Shown piece by piece: positions 1 to 9,205 of a stretch of 64,000 bases of DNA. Source of the DNA: Lentzea aerocolonigenes (lineage in GTDB: Bacteria; Actinomycetota; Actinomycetes; Mycobacteriales; Pseudonocardiaceae); NCBI RefSeq assembly GCF_000974445.1, contig NZ_BBOJ01000001.1, positions 372,001 through 436,000 on the forward strand, written 5' to 3'. The notes below the pieces were generated by a model, which was not told the DNA's origin, did no database searches, and was given only the letters and a program-made list of their open reading frames with translations. Position 1 is the stretch's first letter. Each line of letters opens with the position of its first letter. A program made the translations under genes and the position numbers.

Positions 1-7
1 AAACCAG

Positions 8-30
8 CGTACTTAAGGTTCGTAAGTACG
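8..30. promoter_or_regulatory. 8-bp perfect inverted repeat at the window edge
   Basis: CGTACTTA (8-15) and TAAGTACG (23-30) are exact reverse complements separated by 7 nt. The repeat lies just upstream of the NUDIX gene, and is AT-rich compared with its surroundings. It could be an operator or part of a promoter for this gene or for a divergent gene outside the window. The sequence alone does not decide this. Confidence 0.4.
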
Positions 31-39
31 ATCGGCCGT

Positions 40-555
40 ATGCCCCCGTCAGCCGCACGTTCCCCAGCTCCCAAGCCGGGGCGCAGGAAGAGGCGCCGGG
101 GCCGGAGGCTCAAGACCGTCGACGAGACGTCGGCGGGTGGCCTGGTGCTCGACGGTGAGCAACGGGCGGCGGTGATCGGAAGACTTGACCGGCGAGGCCG
201 GTTGCTGTGGTCTTTGCCCAAGGGTCACATCGAGGCCGGCGAGACCGCGGAACAGACCGCGGTGCGCGAGGTCGCCGAGGAGACCGGTATTCATAGCAGG
301 GTGCTGCGCCCGTTGGGGTCGATCGACTACTGGTTCGTCGCTGACGACCGCCGGGTGCACAAGACGGTTCACCACTTCCTCCTCGAAGCGCTGGGGGGAG
401 AGCTTTCCGACGAAGACGTGGAGGTCACCGAGGTGGCGTGGGTGCCACTCGGCGAGCTGGACGAGCGACTCGCGTATGCCGATGAGCGCCGTCTGGTCCG
501 CCGAGCAGCCGAACTGCTCGCCGACCGCTGCCGGAACGGGGCGGAGTCGGCGTGA
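40..555 (+). CDS. mutT4: NUDIX hydrolase, MutT4-like
   Basis: A 171-residue NUDIX pyrophosphohydrolase. Family members hydrolyse nucleoside diphosphates linked to another moiety, often oxidised nucleotides. The Nudix box is complete at about residues 62-84: GHIEAGE, a seven-residue spacer, then REVAEETGI, with the metal-binding glutamates present. The first 25 residues are rich in Arg, Lys and Pro and look disordered. The ATG at 40 is used, although the basic leader makes the exact start uncertain. The gene overlaps the next one by 4 bp, so they are probably co-transcribed. The position beside DUF6049 and murJ matches M. tuberculosis Rv3908 (mutT4). The true substrate cannot be read from the sequence. 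Confidence 0.88.
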   Translation: MPPSAARSPAPKPGRRKRRRGRRLKTVDETSAGGLVLDGEQRAAVIGRLDRRGRLLWSLPKGHIEAGETAEQTAVREVAEETGIHSRVLRPLGSIDYWFVADDRRVHKTVHHFLLEALGGELSDEDVEVTEVAWVPLGELDERLAYADERRLVRRAAELLADRCRNGAESA

Positions 556-2852
556 CCATGAGGAAGCTCGTCTGCACAGCCGCTGTCGCCGCGTTCATGC
601 TGACCGCCGCGGCACCCGCACTCGCAGTTGAGCAGGATCAGCCGGACCAGGTCGACGCGCTGCCGTTCATGCCGGCGCCGGCCACCCAGGTGTGGGCGAC
701 CAGAACGCTCGCGGCCCAGCCGGGCCAGCAGCAGCAGACGTTCCTGCGGCTCGACATCGCCCAGCTCACCCCCCGGTTCGTGACGACGGACTCCCCGGCC
801 ACCGTCAAGATCACCGGCAAGATCGTCAACATCGGCGACCGCAAGGTGTCCGACATCGTGCTGCGACTGGAGCGCGGCGAGCCGCTCGACACCGAGGACG
901 ACCTGCGCAAGGCGCTCAAGGAGCCCGCGGCCGCCGAGGCGGTGCAGCCCAGGTTCACCAAGGTCTCCGACGCGCTCGAGCCCGGCCAGCAGACCGACTT
1001 CACCCTCGAGGTCCCGCTGCGCGGCGACCAGATGACCTCTCTCGCGGTCGAGAAGCCGGGCATCTACCCGATCCTCGCCAACGTCAACGGCAAGCCGGAC
1101 TACGGCGGCCAGGCGCGGCTCGCGGCGCTGTCGACGCTGCTGCCCGTGCTCGGCGTGCCCGGCGGCGAGACCAAGGGCAAGGCGGGCGCGCCGGCGAAGC
1201 TCACCGTGCTGTGGCCGATCTCGGACCGGCCGAGGCTCGTCAGGTTCGTCGAGGACGGCAAGTCGGAGCTGACCGACGACGAGCTCGCCACGTCGCTCTC
1301 GGTCAACGGCAGGCTGTACGGCCTGCTCCAGGCCTACGAGCAGGCGATTCCGTCGATGAGCACGGCCATGTGCCTGGCGATCGACCCCGACCTGCTGCGC
1401 ACCGTCCAGGCCATGAGCAAGGGCTACGAGGTCCGCGGCGGTGGCGAGGGCAAGGGCCAGGTCGAGGCCAAGCTCTGGCTGGACCGGCTCAACTTCGCCG
1501 TCAAGGGTCGTTGTGTCGTCGCGCTGCCGTACGCCGACGCCGACCTCGTGGCGTTGAACAGGGCGAAGCTCGCCAACATGCGCGCGCTCGCGGTGACCGA
1601 CGGCCCGAAGCTCATCCAGGACGTGCTGTCCGTGCGGCCGCTGCCCGACCTGGTGTGGCCGGAGGACGGCGTGCTGGACCAGCCGACGTTCAACGAGCTG
1701 GTCACGCCGCTGCCGGACAAGAAGTACACCGGCGTGAAGTCGGTGCTGCTCGATCCGACCGGCCTCGCCGACGCGCCGGGCACCGCACCTGTCGGCATCG
1801 CCGGGGAGCACCCGGTGACCGCCGTGAAGATCGACTCGATGGTCTCCGACGCGCTGCAGGGCAGTGACTCCCGCCCGCGGACGTTGTCGGGTGTGACCGC
1901 GCCGTTCGAGAACCAGCCGGTGTCCGTGCAGAACGCACTGGCCGTGCTGGTGTTCCGCGCCGGGTGGCAGGGCGACGGCCGCAACGTGGTGGTCGCGCCG
2001 CCGCGCCGGTGGAACGCGCCGCTGCCGGAGATGACCGAGTTCCTGACCGCGGCCCAGAAGCTGCTGGCCGGCGGCTACGCGGCGCAGACCGGGCTCGAGG
2101 AGCTGACCTCCGCCACGCCGACGGTGACCAACGCCAAGATCACCTACCCGCCGGAGGCCGGTGCGCGGGAGATCTCGCCGGTCATCGCCGACTCCGTGAC
2201 CACCCAGAGCGTGGAGCTCAACGGTCTGGTCGCGGCCATGCAGCAGGAGGACAGCGAGCACGCCTCGCCGTCTGACCTGGCCGACCCGCTGTGGCTCGGC
2301 CTGCTGCGCGCGATATCCGGCGCGTGGCGGTCGAACGAGCAGGGCGCCCGGTCCGCGGCCGAGATCAGTCAGGGCGAGCTGAACCAGCTCACCGGCATGA
2401 TCGGCGTGACGCAGCCGAACAGCCCGATCTTGCTCGGCTCCGGCGACAGCCCGATCCCGGTCACGATCACGAACAAGCTCGACGTCCGGGTGACCGTGCG
2501 GATCGAGCTGGCCGACACGCCGGGCATCCGCAAGCTCGACCTCGCTGACCAGGTGCTTCCCGCCCGCGGCGAACGCGTCGTGCGGGTGCCGGTCGAGGTG
2601 CTGCGCTCGGGCCGCTTCCCCGTGAACGTCCGGCTGACCACTCCCGAGGGCGTCGCTCTCGGTGACGCTGTCAAGCTGGAGGTGTCGTCTTCCGCCTACG
2701 GCACCATCACGGTGATCATCACCGTGATCGCCGGGATCGCGCTCGTCCTGCTTTCGGGACGGCGCATCTACAAGCGGGTCCGCGCCCGCAACGGCGAGGG
2801 CGGCGACGCACCGACCATCGAGAACGTGACACCGGAGAAGTCGAGCGCGTGA
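552..2852 (+). CDS. DUF6049 family secreted/membrane protein (Rv3909-like)
   Basis: A 766-residue protein of unknown function, conserved between mutT4 and murJ in actinobacteria. It has an N-terminal signal peptide (hydrophobic residues about 8-22, cleavage likely after APALA), a large extracytoplasmic region, one transmembrane helix near residues 718-742 ([14 protein letters not shown]) and a short basic cytoplasmic tail. It starts at GTG 552 within a GTGA overlap with the upstream stop, or at the in-frame ATG two codons later. It also overlaps murJ by 4 bp, so translational coupling with the lipid II flippase is likely. A role in envelope assembly is inferred from the neighbours only. Confidence 0.85.
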   Translation: MTMRKLVCTAAVAAFMLTAAAPALAVEQDQPDQVDALPFMPAPATQVWATRTLAAQPGQQQQTFLRLDIAQLTPRFVTTDSPATVKITGKIVNIGDRKVSDIVLRLERGEPLDTEDDLRKALKEPAAAEAVQPRFTKVSDALEPGQQTDFTLEVPLRGDQMTSLAVEKPGIYPILANVNGKPDYGGQARLAALSTLLPVLGVPGGETKGKAGAPAKLTVLWPISDRPRLVRFVEDGKSELTDDELATSLSVNGRLYGLLQAYEQAIPSMSTAMCLAIDPDLLRTVQAMSKGYEVRGGGEGKGQVEAKLWLDRLNFAVKGRCVVALPYADADLVALNRAKLANMRALAVTDGPKLIQDVLSVRPLPDLVWPEDGVLDQPTFNELVTPLPDKKYTGVKSVLLDPTGLADAPGTAPVGIAGEHPVTAVKIDSMVSDALQGSDSRPRTLSGVTAPFENQPVSVQNALAVLVFRAGWQGDGRNVVVAPPRRWNAPLPEMTEFLTAAQKLLAGGYAAQTGLEELTSATPTVTNAKITYPPEAGAREISPVIADSVTTQSVELNGLVAAMQQEDSEHASPSDLADPLWLGLLRAISGAWRSNEQGARSAAEISQGELNQLTGMIGVTQPNSPILLGSGDSPIPVTITNKLDVRVTVRIELADTPGIRKLDLADQVLPARGERVVRVPVEVLRSGRFPVNVRLTTPEGVALGDAVKLEVSSSAYGTITVIITVIAGIALVLLSGRRIYKRVRARNGEGGDAPTIENVTPEKSSA

Positions 2853-4489
2853 GCGAGACAGCCACGACCACCGAGCCAGAGCAGCAGAAGCAGGCACCGT
2901 CAGTCGCGAAGGCCAGCGGCTCGATGGCGATCGCGACGATCGTCAGCCGTGCCACCGGCCTGCTGTCGAAAGTGCTGCTGATCGCCGCGCTCGGTGCGGA
3001 GCAGCTCAACACGTCGTACCAGGCGGCGACCACGCTGCCGACGATGATCAACGAGCTCCTCCTCGGCGGCGTGCTGACCAGCGTGGCGATCCCGCTGCTG
3101 GTCCGCGCCGAGAAGGAGGACGGCGACGGCGGTGAGTCGTACGCCCAGTGGCTGATCAGCATGGGCACGCTGATCCTCGGCATCGGCACGATCGCCGCGG
3201 TGGCCTGTGCGCCGCTGCTGACCGACCTCTTCATCGCGGACTCGCCGAAGGCCAACCCCGCGCTGGTGACCGCGTTCGCGTACCTGGTGCTGCCCGGCAT
3301 CGTCTTCTACGGCCTGACGGCGCTGCTCAGCGCGGTGCTCAACGCACGGCACGTGTTCGGCCTACCCACCTGGGCGCCGGTGCTGAACAACGTCGTCATG
3401 ATCCTCGTGCTGGTCGTCTACTGGCTCATGCCGGGCGAGATCACCCTCAACCCGGTGCACATGACCGAGCCGAAGCTGCTGGTGCTCGGCATCGGCACCG
3501 CGCTCGGCGTGGCGATCCAGGCGCTCGTGCTGATCCCGGCGCTCATGCGGACCGGCTTCCGGTTCAAGTGGCGGTTCGGCTGGGACTCCCGGCTGTCGGA
3601 GTTCGGCGGCCTGGCGTTCTGGGTGCTGCTGTACGTCGGCCTCGGCTTCGGCAGCATGACCGTGCTGACGAACGTGGCGACCCACTCCGAGACGGCGCTG
3701 GTGGCGTTCAACTACCAGTGGCTGATCGCCCAGGTGCCGTACGGCGTGCTCGGCGTCTCGCTGCTCACGGCGCTGATGCCGAAGATGAGCCGCTCGGCCG
3801 CGAACAACGACAACGACCAGATCGTGCGCGACCTGCTGTTCGGCAACCGGATGTCGTCGGTGCTGCTGATGCCGTTCAGCGTGCTGATGACGGTGTCCGG
3901 TGTCGCCATCGGTGTCGCGGCGTTCGGGTTCGGCAAGTCCGGGGTGACGGGCGGCACGGGCATCGGTCTCGCCCTCGCGCTCTCCGCGTTCGGCCTGGTC
4001 CCCTACGCGATCACGCTGCTGCAGCTGCGCGTCTTCTACGCGATGAAGGACGCCCGCACGCCGACGTACATCCAGGCGCTGATGGTGGCGGTGCGGATCG
4101 GGCTCCTCTACTTCTTCCTCGCGGTGTCCGAGCCCGAGCAGCTCGCCGTCGGCGTGTCGCTCGCGATGTCGCTCAGCTTCGTCTTCGGCGCGGTCGTCGG
4201 TCAGGTGTGGCTGCGGATCCGCCTCGGACGGCTGCGCACGGGCTTCACCATCTGGACCGTGTGCCTCACCGTGGTCGCGTCCGCGCTGGCGTTCGCGGTG
4301 GCCAAGGGAGCGAACGCGCTGGTCCAGAACTTGATCGGTTTCGGGAACCCGGTTGTAGCCGCCTGGGCCGAGGTCGTTCTGGTGACTTTGATCGGTTTGC
4401 CGCTCTCGTTCGGCCTTTTGGCGGCGTTCCGGGTACCCGAGATGAAGCCGGCGATCGACAAGATCAACCGTTTGGTGCGGCGGCGGTGA
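2849..4489 (+). CDS. murJ: MurJ/MviN lipid II flippase
   Basis: A 546-residue polytopic membrane protein of the MOP superfamily that moves lipid II across the cytoplasmic membrane for peptidoglycan synthesis. After a hydrophilic N-terminus of about 25 residues the protein is almost entirely hydrophobic, consistent with about 14 helices. Typical MurJ stretches are visible, such as SRATGLLSKVLL near the start and VPYGVLGVSLLTALMPKMS in the middle. It starts at GTG 2849, overlapping the DUF6049 stop by 4 bp. In M. tuberculosis MviN is fused to a cytoplasmic pseudokinase. Here MurJ stops after the membrane domain, and the pseudokinase is a separate gene 37 bp downstream. Confidence 0.93.
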   Translation: MSETATTTEPEQQKQAPSVAKASGSMAIATIVSRATGLLSKVLLIAALGAEQLNTSYQAATTLPTMINELLLGGVLTSVAIPLLVRAEKEDGDGGESYAQWLISMGTLILGIGTIAAVACAPLLTDLFIADSPKANPALVTAFAYLVLPGIVFYGLTALLSAVLNARHVFGLPTWAPVLNNVVMILVLVVYWLMPGEITLNPVHMTEPKLLVLGIGTALGVAIQALVLIPALMRTGFRFKWRFGWDSRLSEFGGLAFWVLLYVGLGFGSMTVLTNVATHSETALVAFNYQWLIAQVPYGVLGVSLLTALMPKMSRSAANNDNDQIVRDLLFGNRMSSVLLMPFSVLMTVSGVAIGVAAFGFGKSGVTGGTGIGLALALSAFGLVPYAITLLQLRVFYAMKDARTPTYIQALMVAVRIGLLYFFLAVSEPEQLAVGVSLAMSLSFVFGAVVGQVWLRIRLGRLRTGFTIWTVCLTVVASALAFAVAKGANALVQNLIGFGNPVVAAWAEVVLVTLIGLPLSFGLLAAFRVPEMKPAIDKINRLVRRR

Positions 4490-4526
4490 CTCCGGCCTGT
4501 GAGCGTCGTCCCGTACCCTCGTCTCC

Positions 4527-6044
4527 GTGAGTAGCGGAGTTCACGCCGCCCTGGTCCCCGGCGGCGTCATCGGCAACGGCCGGTACCGGCTGCTCGCGAA
4601 ATCTGGCGCCGACGCCAGGTCCAACGCCGAGTTGTGGCGCGCGAGGGACGGTCAGCTCAACCGCGACGTGGCGCTCACCGTGCTGCTGGGCGACCTGGCA
4701 GACAACGAAGGCGCCGCCAGAGCCCGTCGGACGGTCGAACGCGCGATGCACGCGTCGTCGTTCACGCACCCCGGCGTGTCGAGGGTCATCGACGTCCTCA
4801 CGCCCGGCACCGGCATCCGCCCGGACGAGGGCATCCTCGGCATGGTCGTCGCCGAGTGGACCCAGGGCACCGACCTGATGGACCTCATCGCGGAGGGCCC
4901 GCTGCCGGCGGGCGTCGCGACCCGCCTGCTCGAACCGCTGGGCGCCGCCATCGAGGGCGCACACCACGCCGGTCTCGTGCTCGGCGCCGACCACCCGCAA
5001 CGCATCAGGGTCACCTCGGACGGCCGCCTGCGCCTCGCGTTCCCCGGTCCTCGGCCGGACGCGATCGCGCGCGACGACGTCAAGGGCCTCGGCGCGATCC
5101 TGTACCTGCTGCTCACCGGCCGGTGGGCGCTGCCGGGTGGCCCGCAGGGAGTCCCGGTCGCCCCGACTGGCCCGGACGGGTCCGTGGTCGCACCGAACGC
5201 GTTGCACCCGTACCTGCCGCACGAGCTGTCGTCGGTCGCCGTGCGTTCGCTGGAGGACACGTCGGTCGGCGGCATCCGGACGTCCGCGGCGATCCTGCAG
5301 GTCCTCGACCAGATCGCGGCCGAGGAGGCCGAGACCTCGCTCATCCCGGCCGTGTCGTCGTCACGCGATGACGACGACCAGGTCGTGTGGACGACACAGC
5401 GCCCGAGGCAGGACAAGCAGCAGAAGAAGAAGCTGTGGATCAGCGTCGCGGTGCTCGCCGTCGCCACGCTCACCGTGATCGTGTGGCTGAGCGTGCAGAT
5501 CGTCGGGTTCTTCAGCGATGAACCGAGCAAGGGCGGCGGCCCGACCGTGGTGATCAACCAGCCGGGGTCGAACGGCCAGACCGCGCCTCCGCCGGTGGCC
5601 GCCGGACCGGTGCAGCCGGGTCAGATCGGCGTCTACGACGTCACGAACCAGCCCGACAACGCGAACCAGGCGAGCAGGGCGGTCGACAACAACGCGAGCA
5701 CGTTCTGGCGCACGGACAACTACTTCCAGCAGTTCCCGGCCATGAAGCCGGGCATCGGGCTGATGGCGTCGTTCGCGGAGCCGGTGAAGCTCGCGTCCGT
5801 CACGATCACCTCGCCCAGCAAGGGCACGCACGTCGAGATCCGGGTGGCGTCGTCGCAGGACGCGCCGCTGGAGGAGACCAAGGTCATCGGGGTCGCGGAC
5901 CTGTCGGACGGGCAGACGCAGATCCAGCTCAACGACCACGAGCCGACCGGTCACGTGCTGATCTGGATCACGCAGCTGACGAACTCGGGTGGCGGCAAGA
6001 ACCAGTCGGAAATCCGCGAGGTCCTGTACACCCGAGCCCAGTGA
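4527..6044 (+). CDS. Membrane pseudokinase with extracellular discoidin-like domain (MviN partner)
   Basis: 505 residues in three parts. Residues about 10-275 have a protein-kinase fold but look catalytically dead: the VAIK lysine is replaced (VALTVL), and no HRD or DFG motif is visible where expected (GLVLGADH, then LRLAFPG). One transmembrane helix follows at about 296-320 (WISVAVLAVATLTVIVWLSV). The extracellular part from about residue 365 resembles a discoidin/F5-8C sandwich (RAVDNNASTFWRTDNY, then SVTITSP). In M. tuberculosis the equivalent domain of Rv3910 is phosphorylated by PknB and binds FhaA. The same role is likely here, with FhaA encoded in this window at 49054-50286. It starts at GTG 4527. 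Confidence 0.88.
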   Translation: MSSGVHAALVPGGVIGNGRYRLLAKSGADARSNAELWRARDGQLNRDVALTVLLGDLADNEGAARARRTVERAMHASSFTHPGVSRVIDVLTPGTGIRPDEGILGMVVAEWTQGTDLMDLIAEGPLPAGVATRLLEPLGAAIEGAHHAGLVLGADHPQRIRVTSDGRLRLAFPGPRPDAIARDDVKGLGAILYLLLTGRWALPGGPQGVPVAPTGPDGSVVAPNALHPYLPHELSSVAVRSLEDTSVGGIRTSAAILQVLDQIAAEEAETSLIPAVSSSRDDDDQVVWTTQRPRQDKQQKKKLWISVAVLAVATLTVIVWLSVQIVGFFSDEPSKGGGPTVVINQPGSNGQTAPPPVAAGPVQPGQIGVYDVTNQPDNANQASRAVDNNASTFWRTDNYFQQFPAMKPGIGLMASFAEPVKLASVTITSPSKGTHVEIRVASSQDAPLEETKVIGVADLSDGQTQIQLNDHEPTGHVLIWITQLTNSGGGKNQSEIREVLYTRAQ

Positions 6045-6130
6045 GTGCACGCGGGGAGTTTCCGTTCGCTCCGACGACACGCGGGGCCCCCGCGTACCGC
6101 AGGAGAGTACGAAAGCTCCCCGCGTACTCC
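6045..6130. repeat. GC-rich modular palindrome repeat, copy A
   Basis: The repeat begins immediately after the pseudokinase stop codon. Outer arms ACGCGGGGAG (6049-6058) and CTCCCCGCGT (6116-6125) are inverted, and enclose a 17-nt core palindrome ACGCGGGGCCCCCGCGT at 6079-6095. The right half, read on the minus strand, matches the left half of the copy at 52994-53048, and the left half (TTCCGTTCGCTC) matches the copy at 59554-59637. It may end transcription of the upstream operon. Confidence 0.75.
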
Positions 6131-6203
6131 GGCGCTGCGGACTCGGTAGAACTACCGCCTCACCCTGGGTAGACCTGTCCGGTTGATCTGTGATCGCCCT
6201 CGC

Positions 6204-6209
6204 TAAAGT
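6204..6209 (+). promoter_or_regulatory. Candidate -10 element for a leaderless sigM transcript
   Basis: TAAAGT sits 7 nt upstream of the GTG at 6217, so transcription would begin at or next to that codon. No good Shine-Dalgarno sequence precedes either candidate start, which fits a leaderless mRNA. A -35-like TTGATC (6183-6188) is only 15 nt upstream, so the -35 assignment is weak. Confidence 0.35.
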
Positions 6210-6216
6210 GCGTTCC

Positions 6217-6834
6217 GTGACCGCCGCAGCCAGCTCGGACGCCGACCTCATCTCGGCCCACGCCGCAGGTGACCCCTACGCGTTCTCGGAGCTGGTGAAA
6301 CGGCACCGCGACCGGATGTGGGCGGTGGCGTTGCGGACGCTGCGGGACCCGGAGGAGGCCGCGGACGCTCTCCAGGAGGCGTTCATCTCGGCCTTCCGGG
6401 CGGCGTCGTCGTTCCGCGCCGAGTCACAGGTCACCACCTGGCTTCACCGGATCGTGGTCAACGCGTGCCTCGACCGGATGAGACGACGACAAACAAGGCC
6501 GACAGTGCCGTTGCCCGAGGCCGGTCCCGGCGAACCCGTCGCTCCCCGTGACGCGATGAGTGACCGGGAGACCAGCCTGATCGTGCAGCAGGCGTTGATG
6601 GAGCTGCCGGAGGAGCAGCGGGCGCCCATCGTGCTGGTCGACGTCGAGGGCTATTCCGTCGCGGAGACGGCGCAGCTCCTGGGCATCGCGGAAGGCACGG
6701 TCAAGAGCCGGTGTGCGCGAGGTCGCGCCAAGCTCGCCAAAGTTCTCGGGCACCTCAGGAACCGAATCGCAGATGCGAACGTCCCAGCTGACGGTGTGAA
6801 TGTGCAAGAGCAACGTCAGTGGGAGGGCCGATGA
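6217..6834 (+). CDS. sigM: ECF RNA polymerase sigma factor, SigM-like
   Basis: About 205 residues with the two expected sigma-70 regions. Region 2 has DPYAFSELVKRHRDRMWAVA and the DALQEAF -10 recognition helix. Region 4 has ELPEEQRAPIVLVDVEGYSV, followed by the helix-turn-helix AETAQLLGIAEGTVKSR. The position just before an anti-sigma gene and trxB-trxA is that of M. tuberculosis sigM (Rv3911). GTG 6217 is preferred because a -10-like TAAAGT lies just upstream and the protein then begins MTAAASSDADL. An in-frame GTG at 6190 would add nine residues. Its last 4 bp overlap the anti-sigma start (ATGA), so the two are coupled. Confidence 0.9.
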   Translation: MTAAASSDADLISAHAAGDPYAFSELVKRHRDRMWAVALRTLRDPEEAADALQEAFISAFRAASSFRAESQVTTWLHRIVVNACLDRMRRRQTRPTVPLPEAGPGEPVAPRDAMSDRETSLIVQQALMELPEEQRAPIVLVDVEGYSVAETAQLLGIAEGTVKSRCARGRAKLAKVLGHLRNRIADANVPADGVNVQEQRQWEGR

Positions 6835-7580
6835 CCGGCATGGAACGCGTGCCGATGGGTCCGCCGTGGTCGGTTGACCTCATCGCGGATCTGCACGCAG
6901 GCGTGCTGCCCCCTGAGGTCGCCGCACAGCTGCGTCCGAGGGTCGAGGCCGACCCCGAGGCCGTGGAGATCCTGCAGGCGCTGGACGCCACGCTGGAGGA
7001 CCTGCACGCGCTGCCGCCGATCCCGATGCCCGATCACGTGGCGGCACGGATCGACGCCGCTCTCGCCGCCGAGGCCCGCCCTGCCGCACCCGTCGTGTCG
7101 CTGGACGAGGCCCGCAAGCGCCGCAACCGCCGGCTCGGCCTGGGCGGCGCCGGCGTGCTGGTCGCGGCCGCCGCCGCGTTCGGCGTCGTCCTGGCCGTGT
7201 CGCCGGGCACGCAGAAGTCCACGGACAACGCCGCTCAGCCCACACCCACGACGTCCTCCGCTCCCGGCAACGCCGCCCCTCCGCTCGCCGTGAAGGGCGA
7301 CGACCTGGGCTCCGTGTTCGGCGAGGTCCTCAAGGCTCAGAACTACGGCCCGCTGGAGACGCCCGACCGGTTGGCGGGGTGTCTGAAGGGCGGTGGCATC
7401 ACCAGCACGTCCAAGCCGCTCGGCATCAGCCCGATCACCCTCAAGGGCAAGGAGGCCGTGATGGCGATCCTCCCCGGTGGGGCCGTGGGGCAGTTCCGCC
7501 TGGTCGTGCTGGATCCCGACACCTGCGGGCCGGACAAGCCCGAGGGCGTCCTGGCGGACAACACCATCAAGCCGAGGTAG
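6831..7580 (+). CDS. Anti-sigma factor for SigM (RsmA-like membrane protein)
   Basis: 249 residues. The cytoplasmic N-terminus (about 1-80, including SVDLIADLHAGVLPPEV) is the probable sigma-binding region. One transmembrane helix follows at about 102-125 (GGAGVLVAAAAAFGVVLAV), then a Ser/Thr/Pro-rich linker and an extracytoplasmic domain with two cysteines. No zinc-binding HxxxCxxC motif is visible, so it is not a ZAS-type redox anti-sigma factor. The start is ATG 6831, with GGGAGG five to ten bases upstream and a 4-bp overlap with the sigM stop. Function is inferred from this arrangement and from the Rv3911-Rv3912 equivalent; the sequence itself is weakly conserved. Confidence 0.8.
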   Translation: MTGMERVPMGPPWSVDLIADLHAGVLPPEVAAQLRPRVEADPEAVEILQALDATLEDLHALPPIPMPDHVAARIDAALAAEARPAAPVVSLDEARKRRNRRLGLGGAGVLVAAAAAFGVVLAVSPGTQKSTDNAAQPTPTTSSAPGNAAPPLAVKGDDLGSVFGEVLKAQNYGPLETPDRLAGCLKGGGITSTSKPLGISPITLKGKEAVMAILPGGAVGQFRLVVLDPDTCGPDKPEGVLADNTIKPR

Positions 7581-7593
7581 TCGCTCAAGTCAC

Positions 7594-7619
7594 GGAATTA
7601 GCTGCACCTACGATCCGTT
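7594..7619 (+). promoter_or_regulatory. Sigma-R/sigma-H type promoter of trxB-trxA
   Basis: GGAAT (7594-7598), exactly 18 nt, then GTT (7617-7619) reproduces the oxidative-stress promoter consensus of Streptomyces SigR and mycobacterial SigH, GGAAT-N18-GTT. It sits 40 bp upstream of trxB. The trxBA operon is a classic SigR/SigH target, so thiol stress probably induces it here by a sigma factor encoded outside the window. Confidence 0.75.
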
Positions 7620-7658
7620 GAGCCAGTCAGACGACGAGATCGAGGAGTTGCTGGGGCC

Positions 7659-8639
7659 GTGAGCGTGCGCAACGTGATCATCATCGGATCGGGGCCTGCG
7701 GGCTACACCGCGGCGGTCTACGCCGCCCGCGCGCAGCTCGAGCCCCTGGTCTTCGAGGGCTCGCAGTACGGCGGTGCCCTGATGACGACGACCGAGGTCG
7801 AGAACTACCCCGGCTTCCGCGACGGCATCATGGGCCCCGAGCTCATGGAGCAGATGCGCGAGCAGGCGCAGCGCTTCGGTGCCGAGCTGCGGGCCGAGGA
7901 CGTCGAGTCCGTCGAGCTGACCGGCGAGATCAAGAAGGTCGTCGCGAACGGCGTCGAGTACTCCGCCCGCGCGGTCATCCTCGCGATGGGCGCGGCGGCT
8001 CGGTACCTGAACATCCCCGGTGAGCAGGAGCTGCTCGGCCGCGGTGTCTCGGCCTGTGCCACGTGTGACGGCTTCTTCTTCCGCGACCACGACATCGCGG
8101 TCGTCGGCGGCGGCGACACGGCCATGGAGGAGGCGACGTTCCTGACGCGCTTCGCCAAGTCGGTCACCGTCATCCACCGCCGTGAGGAGTTCCGCGCCTC
8201 CAAGGTCATGCTCGAGCGCGCCCGCGCCAACGAGAAGATCAAGTGGCAGCTGAACACCCAGGTCACCGACGTGCTGGGTGACGGCACCGTGTCCTCGATC
8301 AAGGTCAAGGACACCCAGACCGGCGCCGAGTCCGAGCTGCCCGTCACCGGCTTCTTCCTGGCGATCGGCCACGACCCGCGCTCGGCGCTGGTCAAGGGCC
8401 AGGTCGACCTCGACGAGGAGGGCTACGTCCTGACCAAGGGCAAGACCTCGTACACGAACCTGGACGGCGTGTTCGCCGCCGGCGACCTCGTCGACCACGA
8501 GTACCGCCAGGCCATCACGGCCGCCGGCTCCGGGTGCAGCGCCGCGATCGACGCGGAACGGTGGCTCGCCGAGCACGGCGAGGAGCACGCCGAGATCGCG
8601 GCAGAGGCCGTCGGTGGCGGCTACGGCAAGAGCAACTGA
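7659..8639 (+). CDS. trxB: Thioredoxin reductase
   Basis: A 326-residue FAD- and NADPH-dependent disulfide reductase that reduces thioredoxin. Visible motifs are the N-terminal FAD site [15 protein letters not shown], the redox-active pair CATCDG near residue 130, the NADPH site [15 protein letters not shown], and the C-terminal FAD-binding [16 protein letters not shown]. Length is normal for the family. It starts at GTG 7659 with GGAG upstream, and a sigma-R-type promoter lies 40 bp before it. trxA follows after 25 bp in the same transcript. The protein is cytoplasmic. Confidence 0.96.
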   Translation: MSVRNVIIIGSGPAGYTAAVYAARAQLEPLVFEGSQYGGALMTTTEVENYPGFRDGIMGPELMEQMREQAQRFGAELRAEDVESVELTGEIKKVVANGVEYSARAVILAMGAAARYLNIPGEQELLGRGVSACATCDGFFFRDHDIAVVGGGDTAMEEATFLTRFAKSVTVIHRREEFRASKVMLERARANEKIKWQLNTQVTDVLGDGTVSSIKVKDTQTGAESELPVTGFFLAIGHDPRSALVKGQVDLDEEGYVLTKGKTSYTNLDGVFAAGDLVDHEYRQAITAAGSGCSAAIDAERWLAEHGEEHAEIAAEAVGGGYGKSN

Positions 8640-8664
8640 AGTTTCTGCGATTTAGGGAGAGAAC

Positions 8665-8994
8665 ATGGCAGGCGCCACCGTCACGGTGACCGACAAGTCG
8701 TTCGCGGACGACGTTCTGACCAGCGAGAAGCCCGTGCTGGTCGACTTCTGGGCGACCTGGTGCGGCCCGTGCAAGATGGTTGCGCCGGTGCTGGAGGAGA
8801 TCGCCGCCGAGCACGGCGAGAAGCTCACCATCGCCAAGGTCGACATCGACGCCAACCCGTCGATCGCCCGTGACTACCAGATCATGTCCGTGCCGACGCT
8901 GATCCTGTTCCAGGGCGGCCGTCCGGTGAAGCAGATCGTCGGCGCGAAGCCCAAGGCTGCGCTGCTGAACGACCTGCAGGACGTCATCGGCTGA
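8665..8994 (+). CDS. trxA: Thioredoxin
   Basis: A 109-residue thioredoxin with the canonical active site WCGPC at about residues 32-36 and the cis-proline motif SVPTLILF near residue 75. It is the dithiol partner of the upstream reductase and corresponds to M. tuberculosis TrxC (Rv3914) by position. The ATG at 8665 is preceded by AGGGAGAG. A strong hairpin follows at 9025, which probably ends the trxBA transcript. No signal peptide is present. Confidence 0.96.
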   Translation: MAGATVTVTDKSFADDVLTSEKPVLVDFWATWCGPCKMVAPVLEEIAAEHGEKLTIAKVDIDANPSIARDYQIMSVPTLILFQGGRPVKQIVGAKPKAALLNDLQDVIG

Positions 8995-9024
8995 TCAGCC
9001 GGTCAAATATTCGCGTGCAACGCG

Positions 9025-9074
9025 CAACATGGCCCGCCCGTCTATCGATAAGACGGGCGGGCCATGTTGGTTTT
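9025..9074 (+). terminator. Intrinsic terminator after trxA (19-bp stem)
   Basis: A perfect 19-bp inverted repeat, arms 9025-9043 and 9051-9069, with a 7-nt loop and TTTT at 9071-9074. It lies 30 bp after the trxA stop. Because of it, an apparent upstream extension of the next reading frame into this hairpin is rejected as a start. Confidence 0.85.
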
Positions 9075-9205
9075 CCGGTACTTCCAACGTGATCCAAAAG
9101 CCACTGTCAGTAGCCCTGCATCGATCACTAAGCGCAGCAGGGCACAATGATGGCTTCCCACCTACCGCGCCGACGACGATCGGCGCCCTAGTCGAGCGAG
9201 GGTGC

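Noticed and set aside
369..2897. 842-residue open frame on the minus strand
   Set aside because: It lies opposite DUF6049, has an Arg/Leu/Val-rich composition typical of antisense frames in GC-rich genes, and shows no family motif.
6045..6130. Palindrome repeats as insertion-sequence ends
   Set aside because: No transposase or target duplication is visible around any of the four copies.
9029..9205. N-terminal extension of the CwlM-like amidase
   Set aside because: It would begin inside the trxA terminator hairpin. ATG 9206 has a ribosome-binding site and gives the family N-terminus.
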